A stretch of DNA of 64,000 bases. Source: UBA1429 sp964482225 (GTDB taxonomy: Bacteria; Chloroflexota; Anaerolineae; UBA1429). Positions within the stretch are counted from its first letter, which is position 1. The number at the start of each line of letters is the position of its first letter. The notes under the pieces were generated by a model. That model had not been told where the DNA came from. It did no database searches and saw only the letters and a list, made by a program, of their open reading frames with translations. The stretch is taken from positions 1 to 64,000 of the forward strand of contig CAYZWT010000008.1 in assembly GCA_964482225.1 (NCBI GenBank), written 5' to 3'. This document shows, one piece after another, positions 18,407-26,926 of this stretch. A program made the position numbers and the translations under genes.

Positions 18407-21142
18407 CTATAGGCGCCTCAGCCGGGCAGCCAGCACCCGATCTCGCAGAAACGTTTCGATCTCGCCGCGCTGATCCAGCAATTGCGCGATCTCTTGATCG
18501 GTCGCCAAGACCAGGCACACGCCATCGTGGCTGCCCGAGGAGAGCTGCAGGGCAGAGGGGATACACGAGGCGAGTACGAACACCAGGCAGAGGTTGTGTT
18601 CCCGGGCGGCCGCCAGCGCCTTTTCTACCAGGGCTTCTGGATCCTGAACGCTGGGCGCGCACCACACCAGGATCGCCGGCTGGAAGCTATTCCAATACTG
18701 GCCGCCTGGGGCGCGGTCGTTGATGGAGAGGATGATATGGGCTTCGTTGTTCTCTGCAAGGTCCGCGTAGAGGGAAAAGGCAGGCACAGCCGTAAACAGC
18801 GCCTCGGCGAACGCCTTCCACGAGGCGTCGAGGCGATAGCATCCACTCCCGTTCAGCGCCCCTCGGCGCAGATGCGCCAGGTGCTCATAGAACGCGGCCT
18901 GGGATGCTTGGGCCGCCTCATCTAGCGGGGTCTGTTCCTGCCCCTCGAAATAGTGGGCCAGGGCGCGGGCATACAGCCGGTTGCGCACCGTACACGGCTG
19001 GGTCGGCCTGATGGCGCCAATCATCTCCAGGGAGGCCAGGATCGGGTTGTTGCGGCTAAAGGGGATGCGCTGCCTCTCAATGGCGATGCTATAGAGTCGG
19101 CGGCGCGCTGCCGGCATGTTTTCCAGCTCGTGTAGCATATGCCGGATGTTGTCATCCTCGACCAAGAGCTGAGAGGCGGCCCAGCGCACCCGGGCTACCG
19201 TCACCTGCTCTATGCCTGCCTCCTCCAAGACGGCGCACAGGTGCGCCGTCAGGTAGGGGTGCCCCGCCGTCAAGGCATAAATCGCCCCCGCCGCATCCTG
19301 CTCCACCGCCACGCCCAGCAACTCGAATCGGCTCACGATCTGGGCCACCTGGTCGGGCTCCAGGTCGTTCAGGTAGATCTTTTCACAGATGTTCAGGGGC
19401 GAGTTGGTGCCAAAGGTCAGTCCGTAGAGGTCCACGGCGCCGCTAAAGACAAAGAGGTACTTGACCAGGTAGCTGGTCATCCCGCGCCCCTGGGTGAACA
19501 CGGTGCGGATGGTGTTAAAGAACACGTCGGAAACCTCGGCAGAGAGCGCGCCCACCTCGTCTATGAGCATGACGATGCGTGGCAGAGGCACGATCTTGGC
19601 CAGGCCGTAAAGAAACTCGACAAACTCGACCGAGCTTTCGACCGGCGCCGTATCGGGCAGGGGCAGATCATCGCCCAGCAGGGCGCGCAGCTCGCTGATC
19701 AGCCGAAAGGCGACAAAACGAAAGCAGGCATGTACATCTTGGCCGCGCAGCACCGATAGGTCAATGAACACGCAAGCGTAGATATCCTGCAGTAGGCCCA
19801 TGAGCTGCAAAAGGAGCGTGGTCTTGCCCGTTTGGCGCGCGCTGAGCAGGGCGATGTACTGGGTCACTGTGGGCTGTTGCGCCAGCCGCAGGGCGCGGCG
19901 TAGCTCGGGCCGATCCACCAGCAGGTCGCGGTCATCAGGCAGGCGCAGCGGCCCGCGCGTCTTGAACAGCCCCTGGCGCCGGCCATCCTGATCTGCGCCA
20001 GGCTCGCCCTCCAGCACCTCCCTGCGGCGCTCCGGCGCGGCCAGCGAGGGGCGCCGGGTCCACAATTGCCCGCTGAATGAGCGCAGGAACAGCACGGGCG
20101 CCGCCCAGCTCGTGGTGTGAGGGAGGGCCGTGTCCATAGCGACGCGCCCCTCGGCGACGCACTCATCCACGGTGCGCCCGACCACCAGGGTGCGATAGAA
20201 TGCCTTGGAGAAGGCAATGGCGGCGCGATCCTCGATGGGCCACTGCATGGCCACCACCGCCGGGATGTCGCAGCGCGCCAGCGTGGGCGCCAGGCCGGCC
20301 CAGATGCCGCGAGCGGTCTCGCAGGCGTTGAGCACCACCAGGTGCGCGCCATAGCGGCGCAGCAGGCGGGCGACCTCGGTGGCGTCCACATGGCTGGAGC
20401 GACCCTGCCCATCCTCCAGCACGAGAGAGCCTTGCTGCTTGGCGACATCGTACTCGGCATGGCCCACGAAATGTACGACATCAGGGCGGCTCTCTAGCAG
20501 GGCCACGTGGAGCTTTTCGCGGGTGGCATGTTCGCACACGTTGAGGGTCACCAGGCCCTCGCGCGCCAGCGGCGCCACAGCCTCTTGCAGCAAGGCGATC
20601 TCGTTGCGCCAGTCCAGGGGTGACTCGTCTATGGGCGAGGCCGCCACGGCCAGCAGCCGCAGCGAGGCCGATTGGCGCAGCGAGGGTGGCGCCGTATGCA
20701 GCCGGATATAGCGCACGATCGAGACCCGCTCATTAAAGACCAGGAAATCGTCTGCCCGGGCATCGTACAGAATCTCCCACGGCAGGCGAGATAGCTCCCA
20801 TGATTCGATGTGCAGCCGCAAGCGCAGGCCGCTCTGGCGCTCGCGGGCGATCTGATAGCTCTCGTACCAGGCCAGCAGCACTTCGTGGCGAAAGATCGCC
20901 TCGGATAGCTGGCGGCCCAGAGCGGGGGCGCGCTCGGGCGCGGCGACCAGCTCTCGCATAGCGCTGGCAACATCGAGAGCTAGGGCAAAGGGATAACGGC
21001 GCCCCTCGCCCGAAGGGGAGCGCAACACCTCCACCACGCCCGTCTGGGTGTGGGGGTTCCAATCGCCAATGCGCAGGTCAAAACTCAGATAATCCATGCC
21101 GGGATTCAGCTCGTCCATCGGTGCGGGAAACATCTCGGGCAT
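18407..21142 (-). CDS. CHAT-domain protease fused to a STAND-type ATPase
   Basis: 911 residues. An N-terminal region of ~150 residues precedes a CHAT (caspase-like) domain with catalytic His228 in VHFVGHAEYD and Cys274 in VVLNACETARG. An AAA/STAND ATPase follows: Walker A SARQTGKTTLL with Lys440, Walker B RIVMLIDEVGAL, and GHPYLTAHL as in AAA ATPases of this type. The last ~130 residues form an alternating hydrophobic-strand domain (AILVWCAP, LCLVFVLASC, VCLVLATDQEI) I cannot name. Such proteins act as nucleotide-switched signalling proteases, several in immunity and cell death. The flanking genes show no clear partner. An ATG at 21118 is an alternative start. Confidence 0.85.
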   Translation of the reverse strand: MPEMFPAPMDELNPGMDYLSFDLRIGDWNPHTQTGVVEVLRSPSGEGRRYPFALALDVASAMRELVAAPERAPALGRQLSEAIFRHEVLLAWYESYQIARERQSGLRLRLHIESWELSRLPWEILYDARADDFLVFNERVSIVRYIRLHTAPPSLRQSASLRLLAVAASPIDESPLDWRNEIALLQEAVAPLAREGLVTLNVCEHATREKLHVALLESRPDVVHFVGHAEYDVAKQQGSLVLEDGQGRSSHVDATEVARLLRRYGAHLVVLNACETARGIWAGLAPTLARCDIPAVVAMQWPIEDRAAIAFSKAFYRTLVVGRTVDECVAEGRVAMDTALPHTTSWAAPVLFLRSFSGQLWTRRPSLAAPERRREVLEGEPGADQDGRRQGLFKTRGPLRLPDDRDLLVDRPELRRALRLAQQPTVTQYIALLSARQTGKTTLLLQLMGLLQDIYACVFIDLSVLRGQDVHACFRFVAFRLISELRALLGDDLPLPDTAPVESSVEFVEFLYGLAKIVPLPRIVMLIDEVGALSAEVSDVFFNTIRTVFTQGRGMTSYLVKYLFVFSGAVDLYGLTFGTNSPLNICEKIYLNDLEPDQVAQIVSRFELLGVAVEQDAAGAIYALTAGHPYLTAHLCAVLEEAGIEQVTVARVRWAASQLLVEDDNIRHMLHELENMPAARRRLYSIAIERQRIPFSRNNPILASLEMIGAIRPTQPCTVRNRLYARALAHYFEGQEQTPLDEAAQASQAAFYEHLAHLRRGALNGSGCYRLDASWKAFAEALFTAVPAFSLYADLAENNEAHIILSINDRAPGGQYWNSFQPAILVWCAPSVQDPEALVEKALAAAREHNLCLVFVLASCIPSALQLSSGSHDGVCLVLATDQEIAQLLDQRGEIETFLRDRVLAARLRRL

Positions 21143-21442
21143 TATAGAGGGCGGCGACGGTGAGCGTCAACCGCCAGGGGAGCACTCGGCCTGCATACAA
21201 CTCTTCAGACTTGGGGAGGGAGTTCGGCGCCGGCTGGGACAGAGATGCCATTGTCTTGCAGGCGGCGCGGCCCTGCATGGAGGGCGGGCGTCTCTCCCGC
21301 CCTCCGACACTCTGGCGTCGAAGGGCTCGGCTTGCATCGTCACGATGCTTGCAGCGCGCGGGCGTCTCGCCCGCGCCCCAGTGCCCCTGCCGATGTACCC
21401 GGGTCGCCCCAATGCTGAACAGATGCCGTCTGCCCGCGCGCC
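21143..21442. other. intergenic region with hairpin repeats
   Basis: No gene seen. It holds two GC-rich hairpins: GGAGGGCGGG/CCCGCCCTCC at 21279-21305 and GCGCGGGCG/CGCCCGCGC around 21356-21376. Both share the phrase GGGCGTCTC with a copy near 55.9 kb. Confidence 0.6.
21274..21305 (+). repeat. intergenic hairpin repeat, copy A
   Basis: Starts TGCATGGAGGGCGGGCGTCT and closes with CCCGCCCTCC, a 10 bp perfect stem around seven bases. The first 20 bases recur at 55903-55922. Function unknown. Confidence 0.6.
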
Positions 21443-22714
21443 CTAGAGCAGCGCCTGGGCCACCTTGCCGACCGCCTCGACGATCAGATCGGCATCCTCT
21501 AGCGTAAAGGTCTGGTCAATAAAGACCATGATTGCCCGCGACAAATGGTCCAACGAGCGAGGGCACTGGGTGGGCGAGTAGCCGTCCACCGCGCCGTGGT
21601 AGCTTGGATGCTTCCAGGGCGCGCGGCGCTCCTCGGCCAGGCCGCTCATCATAAAGGGCCAGTAGCTATAGATGTGCCGGTCGGGGATCTGCTTGTCGTG
21701 TACGGTGCCGCAATGGATATTCTCGGCCCGCAGCGCCGCACCAAAGCGTTTGGCCAGTTCGGCATCGGGCAGGAAAAAGGTCAGGGTAATGCCGCAATCG
21801 CCTTTGGGATCGGGCACGTCTTGCAGCGTGATCCCCGAGAACTGGGCCAGCCCCGCCGAGGCGCGCTGTTTGACGGCGCGGCAACGCTCCAGGATCGGCG
21901 CCAAGCGCAGGCGTTGGACCCACACCAGCGCGGCAGAGAGCTCGGAGAGGCGATAGTTCTCGCCCGAGAGCACGAAATCGTAGCGGTCGTCCTCGGCGTC
22001 GCCCTCCCAAAAGCGCGCTGCGCAATCGTGCTGCATCCGCGCCCGGTCATAGATGCGGCGATCGTCGGTAACCACCATGCCACCCTCGCCCGAGGTGATG
22101 ACCTTGTATTGCTGAAAACTGAAACAGCCCACATCGCCTAAACTGCCCAGGCGTCGTCCGCGATAGAGGCCGCCGTTGCTCTGGGCCACGTCCTCTACCA
22201 CCAGCAGATCGTAGCGATCCGCCACGGCCAAGATCTCGTCCATGCGCGCGGGCACACCCCGCATGTGCACCGGCACGATGGCCTTGGTGTGAGGCGTGAT
22301 CTTGGCTTCCAGATCAACGGGGTCCAGGTTGAGCGAGGCGTCCACTTCGGCGATCACGGGCACGGCCCCGGCAGCGATCACGGCGGCCGCGGTGGCGATA
22401 AAGGTGTAGGCGGGAATGATCACCTCATCGCCGGGGCCCGCGTCTATGCCATAGAGGGCGCTTACCAGGGCGGTGGTGCCGCTGCTGACGGCCAGGCCGT
22501 AGCTGCGCCCCAACTGCTCGCAATACCAGTCCTCGACCTCTTTGGCCCAAGAATGCCCTGCGCTCTCGGCCAAAAAGCGAAAGAGGGTCTTGCCCCGCAG
22601 CACCTCGATCACGGCGTCAATTTCGCGCTGGTCAATCTCCGAAGAGCCATGGAAACCGGCGTGGAGCAGTTCCTCGCGCACGGGCTTGCCGCCCTCGATA
22701 GCAAGTCTCGACAT
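21443..22714 (-). CDS. DegT/DnrJ/EryC1/StrS family PLP aminotransferase
   Basis: 423 residues. The PLP lysine is in FQQYKVITSGEGGMVV, the family's SxxxxKxxxxGEGG block. VSSGTTALVSAL binds the cofactor phosphate and VVEDVAQSNGG holds the Asp against the pyridine nitrogen. The family transaminates keto-sugars for surface polysaccharide or antibiotic sugars, and includes AHBA synthase-like branches. GAGGAGG precedes the ATG at 22714. No sugar-nucleotide genes lie nearby, so the pathway is unknown. Confidence 0.9.
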   Translation of the reverse strand: MSRLAIEGGKPVREELLHAGFHGSSEIDQREIDAVIEVLRGKTLFRFLAESAGHSWAKEVEDWYCEQLGRSYGLAVSSGTTALVSALYGIDAGPGDEVIIPAYTFIATAAAVIAAGAVPVIAEVDASLNLDPVDLEAKITPHTKAIVPVHMRGVPARMDEILAVADRYDLLVVEDVAQSNGGLYRGRRLGSLGDVGCFSFQQYKVITSGEGGMVVTDDRRIYDRARMQHDCAARFWEGDAEDDRYDFVLSGENYRLSELSAALVWVQRLRLAPILERCRAVKQRASAGLAQFSGITLQDVPDPKGDCGITLTFFLPDAELAKRFGAALRAENIHCGTVHDKQIPDRHIYSYWPFMMSGLAEERRAPWKHPSYHGAVDGYSPTQCPRSLDHLSRAIMVFIDQTFTLEDADLIVEAVGKVAQALL

Positions 22715-23003
22715 GTCACACCCTCCTCGTAAGGTACTCAGCCTAGGCGTTGCGGGTTCTCGCGGTCAACAGCCCATTGGATCGGGTTGTTCAGGATATA
22801 TGCACGGATGGCGACCAGTGCGCGCTCGTTCCGAATAATGTGCTCGTAATAGTTGCGCTGCCAGACGGGCATCCCAGGTGTTCCGCGCAGGGCATTGATG
22901 CGCTTGGTGACAGCGGACTTGGGATCGGATGATCGTCGCGATGGATCCCGCGACCGGTTGCCCAAAACGTTCCATCTGTTGGGGCATGGCGTTGTGTTGG
23001 GGC

Positions 23004-23103
23004 NNNNNNNNNNNNNNNNNNNNNNNNNNNNNNNNNNNNNNNNNNNNNNNNNNNNNNNNNNNNNNNNNNNNNNNNNNNNNNNNNNNNNNNNNNNNNNNNN
23101 NNN
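23004..23103. other. assembly gap (100 N), probably artificial
   Basis: The 55 bases before the gap (22949-23003) are identical to the 55 after it (23104-23158). This is what a scaffolder produces when two contigs share a k-mer-length end. The real sequence is probably obtained by removing 155 bases. Confidence 0.85.
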
Positions 23104-23137
23104 CGCGACCGGTTGCCCAAAACGTTCCATCTGTTGG

Positions 23138-23209
23138 GGCATGGCGTTGTGTTGGGGCACGGCGTTTGGTTGGAGCGCGGCGTCCGGTTGGGGCGCGGCA
23201 TGCCGTGCC
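23138..23209 (-). repeat. degenerate 18 bp tandem repeat (about four units)
   Basis: Units such as GGCACGGCGTTTGGTTGG repeat every 18 bases with drift. On the minus strand they encode six-residue units of the PQPDAA/LQPNAV/PQHNAM kind in the linker of the broken transposase. Confidence 0.65.
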
Positions 23210-23228
23210 CCAACTGCCATACGTGGCA

Positions 23229-24116
23229 TCACCCCACCTCCTCCGCACGGCCACAGGCCGCCGCGATGGCTGCGATATATGCGGGGCTGGAGCCGCAGCA
23301 GCCGCCGATGATGCGGGCGCCCAGCGCCACAAACGCGCGGGCGTGCTCGGCCAATTGCTCCGGCATCACATCCCAGAGCGCGGCGCCATCCGGCCCCAAC
23401 TGGGGCATGCCGGCGTTGGACTTGGCCACCAAGGGCAGCGTGGTGGCGTCGCGCATCTGCTCCAGGGCCGCCGCGATGGCGGCCGGGCCATCGCCGCAGT
23501 TGGCGCCCACGGCGTCGGCGCCCAACTCTTGCATACGGCGGGCCGCCTGGGCCGCGCGCACGCCCATCATCGTGCGGCCCTTGGGGTTGAATGCAAAGGT
23601 GCAAAAGATGGGTAGATCGGTGCGCTCTCGCGCCATGCGCAGGGCGGCGCCGGCCTCCTCCAGGTCGTGGTGGGTCTCGATCACCAGCAGGTCCACGCCG
23701 CCGGCCAGCAGGCCCTCCACTTGCTCGCCAAAGACCTCCTCGGCCTCGGCGATGGAGAGATCGCCGAACGGCTCCATGAGCCGTCCGGTGGGGCCCACCG
23801 AGCCCGCTACCCAGGCGCGGCCATCCACTGCCTGGCGGGCCAGCTCTGCCGCAAGACAGTTGATTGCGCCGGTCCGCTCGCCCAGGCCGCCCTCGGCCAG
23901 GCGCGGGCGCGAGCCGCCAAAGGTGTTGGTGCTCACATATTGGGCCCCTGCCTCGACATAAGCCCGATGGATGGCCATCACTTCTTCCGGATGGGTCTCG
24001 TTCCAGACCTCGGGCAACATGCCGGGCGGCAGGCCGCGCGCTTGCAGCAGGGTGCCAAAGGCGCCGTCGCCGATGATGAGATCCTGGCCTGCCAAGACCT
24101 GGCGCAGGTCGTGCAT
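23229..24116 (-). CDS. homocysteine S-methyltransferase family protein
   Basis: 295 residues from the ATG at 24116, which has GCGAGG six bases upstream; an ATG two codons earlier touches the same site directly. The barrel keeps the zinc ligands in GANCGDG and IIGGCCGSSP, and the substrate region IGDGAFGTLLQARG. It matches the homocysteine-binding domain shared by BHMT and MetH, so it likely moves a methyl group to homocysteine to make methionine. The cobalamin and folate domains of MetH are absent, so it works alone or with separate partners. Confidence 0.88.
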   Translation of the reverse strand: MHDLRQVLAGQDLIIGDGAFGTLLQARGLPPGMLPEVWNETHPEEVMAIHRAYVEAGAQYVSTNTFGGSRPRLAEGGLGERTGAINCLAAELARQAVDGRAWVAGSVGPTGRLMEPFGDLSIAEAEEVFGEQVEGLLAGGVDLLVIETHHDLEEAGAALRMARERTDLPIFCTFAFNPKGRTMMGVRAAQAARRMQELGADAVGANCGDGPAAIAAALEQMRDATTLPLVAKSNAGMPQLGPDGAALWDVMPEQLAEHARAFVALGARIIGGCCGSSPAYIAAIAAACGRAEEVG

Positions 24117-24161
24117 GTCCATCCTCGCTTTCTTGCTGCCCGTTGGCAAAAGTCTGGCGGT

Positions 24162-24190
24162 ATTGTAGCTGGCTATAGATGGGGATGCAA
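24162..24190 (-). promoter_or_regulatory. promoter of the homocysteine methyltransferase gene
   Basis: On the minus strand TTGCAT, 17 bp, TACAAT, giving a leader of about 40 bases before 24116. Confidence 0.55.
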
Positions 24191-24207
24191 CCGGTAGCCG
24201 CCCGCCT

Positions 24208-24236
24208 TTGACGGGCAGGCGCGACGCGCCTATGAT
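24208..24236 (+). promoter_or_regulatory. promoter of the gene at 24297
   Basis: TTGACG, 17 bp, TATGAT, about 60 bases before the GTG start. It is back-to-back with the minus-strand promoter at 24162-24190. Confidence 0.65.
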
Positions 24237-24296
24237 TACGCGCATTGCCGCAGCACAGAGCATCACATCGAGCGATATCATCCAGAGGAGGCCCGC

Positions 24297-24983
24297 GTGT
24301 TGGCACAGGGAGCGTTTCAGGAGGCTGAGCGGCAGTACCGCTGGTATACCGACGAGTATCATGGTGGACGCCTGGACCTGGCGGGCTATCGCAATGCGAT
24401 CAACAACCTGCGGGTTACAGATGCCCAGGGGCGCCTATGGACGCTGCAAGAAGGTAGCGGCCAGTGGCACGTCTGGACGGGTTCCCAGTGGGAGCCAGCC
24501 ATGCCCTATCGGCCCGTGGCGCCTGCAGCGCCCCCGCCGCCGACGCCGGCGCAGGCGGTCAGCTATGGCCCCACACCGCCGGCGTCGGCGGCCCCTGCCG
24601 CCACCGCCAGCGGCTGCCTTGGCAAGGTGCTCCTCTACTGGCTCGGCGCCTTGGTGCTGTTCGCCTTGATCGGCGGGGCATTAATGCTCTTTGTGGAGGA
24701 TTTCCCCATCGAAGGGTTGGGGGGCGTGGGCCTGGCGGCTCTGATCAGCATGATCATCACCGCCGTGAGCCTCAGCAAGAGCTGGGAGGGAGAGATCGTC
24801 GAGCTGTATCAAAAGCGCGTGCGCGTATCCGACGAGGATGGCGACTATCATGAGAACGTCCTCTATGCGCGCATTCGCCAGCCCTCCGGCAGGCTACGCG
24901 AGGAGCGCGCCATGCCCGATTGGCGTGTGGGCACCTATTTGCGCAAGCAGCGCGGCCAGATGCACGTCGAGAAACTGAACTGA
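24297..24983 (+). CDS. membrane protein with N-terminal tryptophan-rich module, unknown function
   Basis: 228 residues from a GTG with GAGGAGG seven bases upstream. Residues 1-65 carry LRVTDAQGRLWTLQEGSGQW and WTGSQWEPAMP, a small Trp-rich fold seen before Pro-rich linkers in other Chloroflexota proteins (recollection, unchecked). A Pro/Ala linker leads to two helices (about 110-165). The C-terminal ~60 residues are charged (YQKRVRVSDEDGDYHENVLY) and look like a small beta domain. The role is not known. Confidence 0.7.
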   Translation: MLAQGAFQEAERQYRWYTDEYHGGRLDLAGYRNAINNLRVTDAQGRLWTLQEGSGQWHVWTGSQWEPAMPYRPVAPAAPPPPTPAQAVSYGPTPPASAAPAATASGCLGKVLLYWLGALVLFALIGGALMLFVEDFPIEGLGGVGLAALISMIITAVSLSKSWEGEIVELYQKRVRVSDEDGDYHENVLYARIRQPSGRLREERAMPDWRVGTYLRKQRGQMHVEKLN

Positions 24984-25003
24984 CGCGGCCAGGCCACGGC
25001 GGC

Positions 25004-25480
25004 TCAGGCGTCGCGATGGCCTGGCCAGCGGCGCTTGAGCCGCGCCGCCAGGGCATAGGCGCGCAGGTTCCAGGGCCACAGGCCGTGCCAGAGCCGCGCC
25101 CCAAGGCGGCGCCAGGGGGCATCTAGCCGCCGCTTGCGCCCGTGCCGCTCTAGCATCACCACGCGCCCCAGGACCTGGTCGGGGCGTACCCTTTCCACCG
25201 CGCCCCAGGAGGCATCCCCACGGGCCAGCCAATCGCCGCCCTCTTGGGCGCGCCCGATCAGCCGGTGCGCCAGCAGGGCGCTCCCCTGGCAGCGATATAG
25301 GGCGATATCGCCGAGACGCAGGCGCTGCTGTCCCAGGGGCGCCACCGTGAGGAGATCGCCCTCGCGGATAAAGGGTAGCATGCTGCCGCCGCGCGCCGCA
25401 AAGGTCAGGGGCGCCCCCTGGCTCAGCACGTCCGCCGCCAGCTCGTATAGCTCGTCCCGCGATACGGTTACCTTGCGCAT
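25004..25480 (-). CDS. S24/S26 family peptidase (signal-peptidase-like)
   Basis: 158 residues. FAARGGSMLPFIREGDLLTV holds the nucleophile Ser; the second conserved block is LGDIALYRCQGSALLAHRLIG, where a His stands in place of the general-base Lys of bacterial signal peptidase I. This Ser-His form resembles the archaeal/eukaryotic and SipW type. No clear N-terminal membrane anchor is present; the C-terminal ~35 residues are amphipathic and basic. The ATG at 25480 has AGG six bases upstream and is preferred over 25501 or 25534. The substrate is unknown. Confidence 0.7.
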   Translation of the reverse strand: MRKVTVSRDELYELAADVLSQGAPLTFAARGGSMLPFIREGDLLTVAPLGQQRLRLGDIALYRCQGSALLAHRLIGRAQEGGDWLARGDASWGAVERVRPDQVLGRVVMLERHGRKRRLDAPWRRLGARLWHGLWPWNLRAYALAARLKRRWPGHRDA

Positions 25481-25648
25481 CTCTGCCTGCTTGTGTGTCA
25501 TCGCGGCCCATTGTGGCGCAGAACGCCCGGGCAAGCAAGGGCGGCCAACATGCCAAACCCTGACCCTGACGTTGACACCGAGGCTGCGTACCGGCTACAC
25601 TGGCTGCCAGCCGGGTTGGGTGCGTTTGCAGTGCCAGGGAGCGCTACT

Positions 25649-26347
25649 ATGACCAATGCGCCGTATCACACCTCGATCAAAGAGATGCCGGAGAACGACC
25701 GCCCCCGCGAGCGCCTCGAGTTCTATGGGGTCTCGGCGCTGCGAGAGGAGGAGCTGCTGGCCATCATCCTGCGCACCGGCACGCGCACCGAGAACGCCCT
25801 GCACCTGGCGCGGCGGCTGATGGGCGAGTTTCGTGGGCTGGCGGGCGTGGCCTCGGCCACGGTCCAGGAGCTGTGTCGTGTGCCGGGCATCGGGCTGGCC
25901 AAGGCCGCCCAGGTGCAGGCGGCCCTGGAGCTGGGCAAGCGCCTGGCCGCCGCCGGCGCTGTGGATCGGTACCAGGTCACCTCGCCCGCCGATGCGGCCG
26001 CTCGCTTTATGGCCGAGATGCAGGGCCTGGCCCAGGAGGAGTTGCGCGTGATGCTTCTGGATACGCGCCATCGCCTGCTGCGCATCGTCCGGGTCTATAC
26101 CGGCAATGTCAACACCTCGCTTATCCGCATCAGTGAGGTCTTTCGTGAGGCGATGCGAGACAATGCCCCTGCCATCATCGTCGCCCACAATCACCCCACG
26201 GGAGACGTGAGCCCCTCTGGCGACGACATCCAGGTGACCCAGGAGCTAGTGCGGGCCGGGGAGCTGCTGGATATCAAGGTGCTGGATCACCTGATCATCG
26301 GGCAGCACAGCTTCCTCAGCATGAAGGAACGGGGCTTGGGTTTCTAG
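25649..26347 (+). CDS. radC: RadC family JAB/MPN domain protein
   Basis: 232 residues. An N-terminal helix-hairpin-helix part (LCRVPGIGLAKAAQVQAALEL) precedes the JAMM metal site VAHNHPTGDVSPSGDD, with the upstream Glu in RISEVFREAM. The family was once linked to DNA repair, but the biochemical role is unclear; related proteins occur with mobile elements. AGGGAG lies eight bases before the ATG at 25649; the longer frame from 25493 overlaps the divergent neighbour and is less likely. Confidence 0.92.
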   Translation: MTNAPYHTSIKEMPENDRPRERLEFYGVSALREEELLAIILRTGTRTENALHLARRLMGEFRGLAGVASATVQELCRVPGIGLAKAAQVQAALELGKRLAAAGAVDRYQVTSPADAAARFMAEMQGLAQEELRVMLLDTRHRLLRIVRVYTGNVNTSLIRISEVFREAMRDNAPAIIVAHNHPTGDVSPSGDDIQVTQELVRAGELLDIKVLDHLIIGQHSFLSMKERGLGF

Positions 26348-26365
26348 CCCGTGTGGAGGGGGACG

Positions 26366-26926
26366 ATGGGCGCGATCCGCCAACCTATGCCGGTCAAGCT
26401 GGTGATCCCGATGCTGGCGGGCGAGCCCGCCTGGTTTGCCCGCGCCCAGGAGGCCCTCTGCCAAGAGTTTGGGCCTGTCGACTATATCAGCGACGATCTC
26501 GCCTTTGACTATACCGGCTATTACGCCCCAGAGATGGGGGCGCCTCTGCTGCGGCGGTTCATCGCCTTTGAGCCGCTCCTGGATCCGGGCGCCCTGGCGC
26601 AAGCCAAGACATGGACCAATGCGCTGGAGCAAGAATGGGCTCGGGAGGGGCGGCGGGCCATCAACCTGGATCCGGGCTATCTGACCGCGGCCAAGTTTGT
26701 GTTGGCCACCACCAAGGACTATGCCCACCGCATCTACATCGGCCAGGGCATCTATGCCGAGGTGACCTTACTCTATCGCGGCGGCGCCTTTGAGGCGTTG
26801 CCCTGGACCTATCCTGATTATCGTAGCGCGGCGTACCAGCGCATCCTGGGCGAGATCCGCTCTCTTTACATGGCAGCGCTGCGCGCAACCCGCTCGCCCG
26901 ATGCCCTTACTCCACAATCAGGTTGA
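26366..26926 (+). CDS. DUF4416 family protein
   Basis: 186 residues. FDYTGYYAPEMG, RAINLDPGYLTAAKFVLAT, TKDYAHRIYIGQGIYAEVTL and LPWTYPDYRS are the conserved blocks of DUF4416, found mostly in thermophilic and anaerobic bacteria. The function is unknown. GGAGGGGG lies just before the ATG at 26366, which follows radC by 18 bp, so the two are probably cotranscribed. The 3' end overlaps the convergent FecR-domain gene by 20 bp. Confidence 0.85.
   Translation: MGAIRQPMPVKLVIPMLAGEPAWFARAQEALCQEFGPVDYISDDLAFDYTGYYAPEMGAPLLRRFIAFEPLLDPGALAQAKTWTNALEQEWAREGRRAINLDPGYLTAAKFVLATTKDYAHRIYIGQGIYAEVTLLYRGGAFEALPWTYPDYRSAAYQRILGEIRSLYMAALRATRSPDALTPQSG

Larger units (their letters stand above)
22738..23230 (-). 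pseudogene. REP-associated tyrosine transposase (RayT/IS200-like) remnant
   Basis: The C-terminal block reads KSAVTKRINALRGTPG then PVWQRNYYEHIIRNER and NPIQWAVDRENP, the hallmark end of REP-associated tyrosine transposases. The stretch before it, ERFGQPVAGSIATIIRS, is in another frame, so a short indel (two bases lost or one gained) at about 22925 breaks the gene. The catalytic N-terminal HUH part is missing; the remnant abuts the stop of the methyltransferase gene. Its linker is made of an 18 bp tandem repeat and is crossed by an assembly gap. It is not functional. Confidence 0.8.

Noticed and set aside
23138..23209. CRISPR-like repeats
   Set aside because: Units are contiguous 18-mers with no spacers and lie within a coding remnant.
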